Assembly (NCBI GenBank): GCA_028829895.1
Contig: CM054179.1
Location: 106,801,375 to 106,865,374 of the forward strand
Source of the DNA: Sinotaia quadrata
Taxonomy: Eukaryota > Mollusca > Gastropoda > Architaenioglossa > Viviparidae
Direction: 5' to 3'
DNA length: 64,000 bases
In this document: one piece after another, positions 59,936 to 64,000 of the stretch
Layout: each line of letters starts with the position of its first letter
Numbering within the stretch: the first letter of the stretch is position 1
Made by a program: the position numbers and the translations under genes
Notes under the pieces: model-generated
Database searches by the model: none
Told to the model about the DNA's origin: nothing
Seen by the model: the letters and a program-made list of their open reading frames with translations, nothing else

Positions 59936-60435
59936 GGGACGAAAGAGTGCAAACATGAGACTGTTTCCTTATCAGGACAGTTTGTTCCCTGTCTCAGTAT
60001 CTAAAATAACGCCGCCCATCACACTAGTGCCGATTATGCCAAAACAGAACGCAAAGACAAAGTGAGGACGATTACTATTTACCGTCCACCGTTAACAAGA
60101 GCAGGATCAGCAAGTCACCCAATCAGATCACCAGAACAGCGGAGAAACATTCTTCTGCTCGGAAGATAACCCACAATGGCACGAAAGCACTCTGCCGCCA
60201 AGAAGCGGAAAGAACAAAACAAGTACACTTAGATCCCCATCCCCCATTTAGCTCTTCCACATAATCCCCATTCCCTACCTTGCCTAGACTTTACGCCATA
60301 GATCGAAGTAGTCGACCAGAGAAAATGTATTCATTGACACGGTCAAGGTCCCTTATGTTAGCTATGTTGTTTTCATCGTGCTCTGCTGTTTATGACAGCG
60401 TCGAAAGCGTCTCCAGCAGTAGCACTGTCTTGTTT
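59936..60435. other. Single-copy stretch
   Basis: No credible gene; the frame 60280-60567 has no recognisable domain. Contains CACCCAATCAGATCACCAGA near 60116, possibly another trace of the CCAAT-type units. Confidence 0.35.
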
Positions 60436-60520
60436 ACTGTATGTTTAGAGACTACGTCTTCCACTTTCATAAACTGTATGTTTAGAAATTACGTCTTCCA
60501 CTTTCTTAAACTGTATGCTT
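60436..60520. repeat. 37-bp minisatellite, ~2.3 copies
   Basis: ACTGTATGTTTAGA(G/A)A(C/T)TACG starts at 60436 and 60473, with a partial ACTGTATGCTTG at 60510. Confidence 0.93.
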
Positions 60521-60850
60521 GTCTTCAGCAACACGGTGGGTTAAGGTTAGAGTTTGGGTTAACTTAAGTTTATTCTTAAAATTAAAGAATATATAAGCGA
60601 GAATGACCAACACAGGCCATGCTCCTTTGAGTGGGATTATTTGGTGATAAGTTTGGTGCACATTTGGCTGGTTACAAAATGGGCCTAATCTTATCTGGTG
60701 CAAACTTTGATTGGTTGAGAGAAAAGGGTATAGTTTTTGTCTTCTCTGATTGGCGAACACAACTCAACGCTATTTTCAACTCAAACCGCAAAAAGCCAAC
60801 AAAATCGCGAACTCAGCTACGGCTGGAAGGCACTTCCCTTATTTTTCACC
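60521..60850. other. Single-copy stretch with several ATTGG words
   Basis: TGATTGG occurs near 60708 and 60747. The frame 60631-60876 has no recognisable domain. No array. Confidence 0.35.
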
Positions 60851-60867
60851 ACCATACTCTCAGTGTT

Positions 60868-61012
60868 GGAACGTGATCCGCTTTATCCCCACCAATCAGA
60901 AAGACGGTAAGAAGACTACGAGCGTGACATCAGCGCAGCTTTCCTAACTCCACGTGATCTGCACATCTTAACAACCAGAACGAAAGCTGGGAGTGTGAGA
61001 TCTGTCATTTTG
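60868..61012. repeat. Second block of degenerate CCAAT/CRE-type units
   Basis: One unit runs CGTGATCCGC, CCCCACCAATCAGAAAGACG, CGAGCGTGACATCAG; the next runs CGTGATCTGCACATC, CAACCAGAACGAAAGC, GGGAGTGTGAGATCTG. It shares order and words with 58540-58690, 2.2 kb away. Confidence 0.55.
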
Positions 61013-61560
61013 ACTGGAAATCTCGGGTTCTGCAAACCACGTAATCTTGACACAGCACACCTGTCTATTTGCCAGGATAAATTTATTTCATATTCGTTTT
61101 CTTCGAAACAAACAAAATATAACAAGTAGTGCGGTATGCTTTCAAAGCATTGGTAAATATGTGCTCATTTGGGAGAGATAATTCAAAATGTGGAGAACTT
61201 ACGATTAAATGTTTACAGGGATTAAAAATGGCGGTTTGTTGTTGCTTTGAAAAATAAAATTAATTTTCATTTAGTTGACTAGTTCAATTAACTAGCGAAT
61301 CAGCTTCGGAACTAGTCAGTTGAGAAGTGTGGAATTACAACACTCATATATCATATACAATATCAACTCGCATTTTCTAATTTAGTCAATGTATTTAAAA
61401 TCGCTTAGATTTAGTTAGATTCTGGTCTTGTTCTACCTAGTAGTTAGAAAACAAACTTGCTGCTTTTTACTTTAAAGAGAACCGTTACGTTATGGCTGCT
61501 CTTCTGCTTCAGTCCTTGTGTGAACTAAGCAATTAATGTGTCAAATATTTGTTAAGGGTA

Positions 61561-61564
<4 letters not shown>
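61013..61564. other. AT-rich stretch
   Basis: Nothing recognised. Confidence 0.35.

Positions 61565-61613
<49 letters not shown>
61565..61613. repeat. (TG)n microsatellite, ~24 units
   Basis: Uninterrupted TG run. Confidence 0.97.
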
Positions 61614-62895
<1,282 letters not shown>

Positions 62896-62899
62896 TGTC

Positions 62900-63280
62900 T
62901 CTTTCTTACCGTCATTCATTCTCTCTCGCTGTCTGCCATCTCTCTCTCTCCCCTCTCTTTCTCCCCTTTTCTCTCTCTCCCCAAAACAGCCTACCATTCT
63001 AGCTATCTGACTACACACCTCCTTACCTACCTATCTATCTATCTATCTATCTTTCATTCTATCTATCTGTCTTAGCTATATGACTTCTATCTAACTATCT
63101 GTCTGTTCGTTTGTCTAGTTAGATATCTAGCTATCTTTCTACATCCTTACCTACTTACCTGTCTATCTATCTACCCTATCTACCTATCCATCAGTCTGTC
63201 GGTCTAGGCAGCTATCTAGGTAGCTGCCTCCTTACTTATATATCTGTCTGTCGGTCAAGCTATACATCTGTAATAGTTGT
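62900..63280. repeat. Decayed CT/TCTA/TCTG pyrimidine-rich tract
   Basis: Irregular mix of TCTCTCTCCC, CTATCTATC and CTGTCTGTC words with a short clean (CTAT)n at 63029-63052. It looks like a decayed compound microsatellite. Confidence 0.8.
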
Positions 63281-64000
63281 CTGTCTCATTGTCTAAGGAA
63301 ACTGTATGTGTCTAATCGTAGCATATCTGCCTTATCTTTTTGAATGTATTTCAGTCTAGCTTGATTTTACTATGTATAGTTAAAAAAAATAAGTGTGATC
63401 TTACAATCACTTCTTAATTAAGCCTTGCGGATTTATCACATCAGAGCAGCAGCAACAAATTCTGTGAAGAATATTAAATATGCATCAAATTAAGGTTTAA
63501 TATGCGGTAAAGAAACTAAATAGAGAACTCTAATCTTTACTGTCCTTATTTAAAATGCATAAATAATTGGGACACGTATTGATAAACTTCGACCGTTTCT
63601 GTGTACAATCAGTACAGGACAGAACCCATTAAAACTTTGTAATAATTAATATACTGTAAAATAGCAAATATACATAAATTTGCCTAATTCCTCTTCTTTT
63701 CCTACTTATTGCATGCGCATTACTGCCTCAGAGGGAAAGGCGATCTGTTAAAGTTGTTTAAAATTTAAATTTGTTAGTGTACATATTGAAAAAAAATAAT
63801 ATTTATTTTATTAAAATAATCTGAGATACTTGCACTCTGCCAGATCAATGCTAGCCTGAAAAAATTCTTGAATACCACGAGAGAAAGAGTGTCTTCCTTA
63901 GATCCACAGTAGGAATGTTAAGATCTAAGCCATTGGTAAGGCCCTGCGTGCACATGTACAATAACATTACTGCATACCGATTTAGTCTTTTTTCATAAAA
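63281..64000. other. AT-rich stretch to the window end
   Basis: No coding frame, RNA gene or array recognised. Confidence 0.4.

Noticed and set aside
60536..60560. GGTTAAGGTTAGAGTTTGGGTT as telomere-like sequence
   Set aside because: Only a few irregular units, none an exact TTAGGG run, so chance similarity is enough.

Overview
The window looks like 64 kb of animal nuclear DNA, AT-rich and almost certainly intergenic or intronic. I could not support a single protein-coding gene, tRNA, rRNA or CRISPR array. Every long open frame either runs through a tandem repeat, starts at a non-ATG codon, or is a short AT-rich frame with no recognisable domain. Three things point to a metazoan: the number of long dinucleotide and tetranucleotide microsatellites, the many 24-77 bp minisatellites, and a dispersed non-coding element in several diverged copies. 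A lophotrochozoan, probably a gastropod mollusc, is my best guess. It rests on the overall texture and on scattered AGGGAGATAACT-type words that I remember from molluscan genomes, so it is only moderately supported.

Layout. 0-10 kb: minisatellites at 0.08, 1.2, 1.7, 2.5, 2.8, 5.95, 8.3 and 8.9 kb, a GA tract at 7.7 kb, and a partial dispersed element (copy A) at 6.66-7.17 kb. 10-20 kb: mostly single-copy AT-rich DNA with GT, CA, CT and TCTA microsatellites and one CpG-richer island near 15.3-15.6 kb. 20-21.5 kb: the longest copy of the dispersed element (copy B). 23-30 kb: an almost continuous run of tandem arrays (hexamer-like CA-rich array, 27-bp, about 50-bp decayed, 59-bp, 57-bp, 75-bp and 52-bp units). 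30-35 kb: single-copy DNA with weak tRNA-like SINE relics and microsatellites. 35.5-40.4 kb: a cluster of seven or more unrelated minisatellites. 41-43.4 kb: a pyrimidine-rich tract and a 37-bp array. 44-46 kb: 58-bp, 36-bp and a 1.15-kb 30-bp array, then a Z-DNA/G-quadruplex-prone tract. 46.6-47.15 kb: copy C of the dispersed element. 48-56 kb: arrays with 28-, 96-, 24-, 58- and 35-bp units. 57.1-58.3 kb: copy D on the minus strand. 58.5-61 kb: degenerate CCAAT/CRE-bearing units around a 29-bp array. 61-64 kb: microsatellites and pyrimidine-rich DNA.

No genes work together here. The biology visible is repeat biology. One dispersed element family, seen in both orientations, has tandem arrays at its broken edges. 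Roughly a fifth of the window by hand estimate is minisatellite, in stages from near-identical to barely recognisable, and in at least one place a young array appears to have grown from the edge of an older decayed one. All repeat boundaries were read by eye and may be off by several bases, or by tens of bases for degenerate arrays and element ends.
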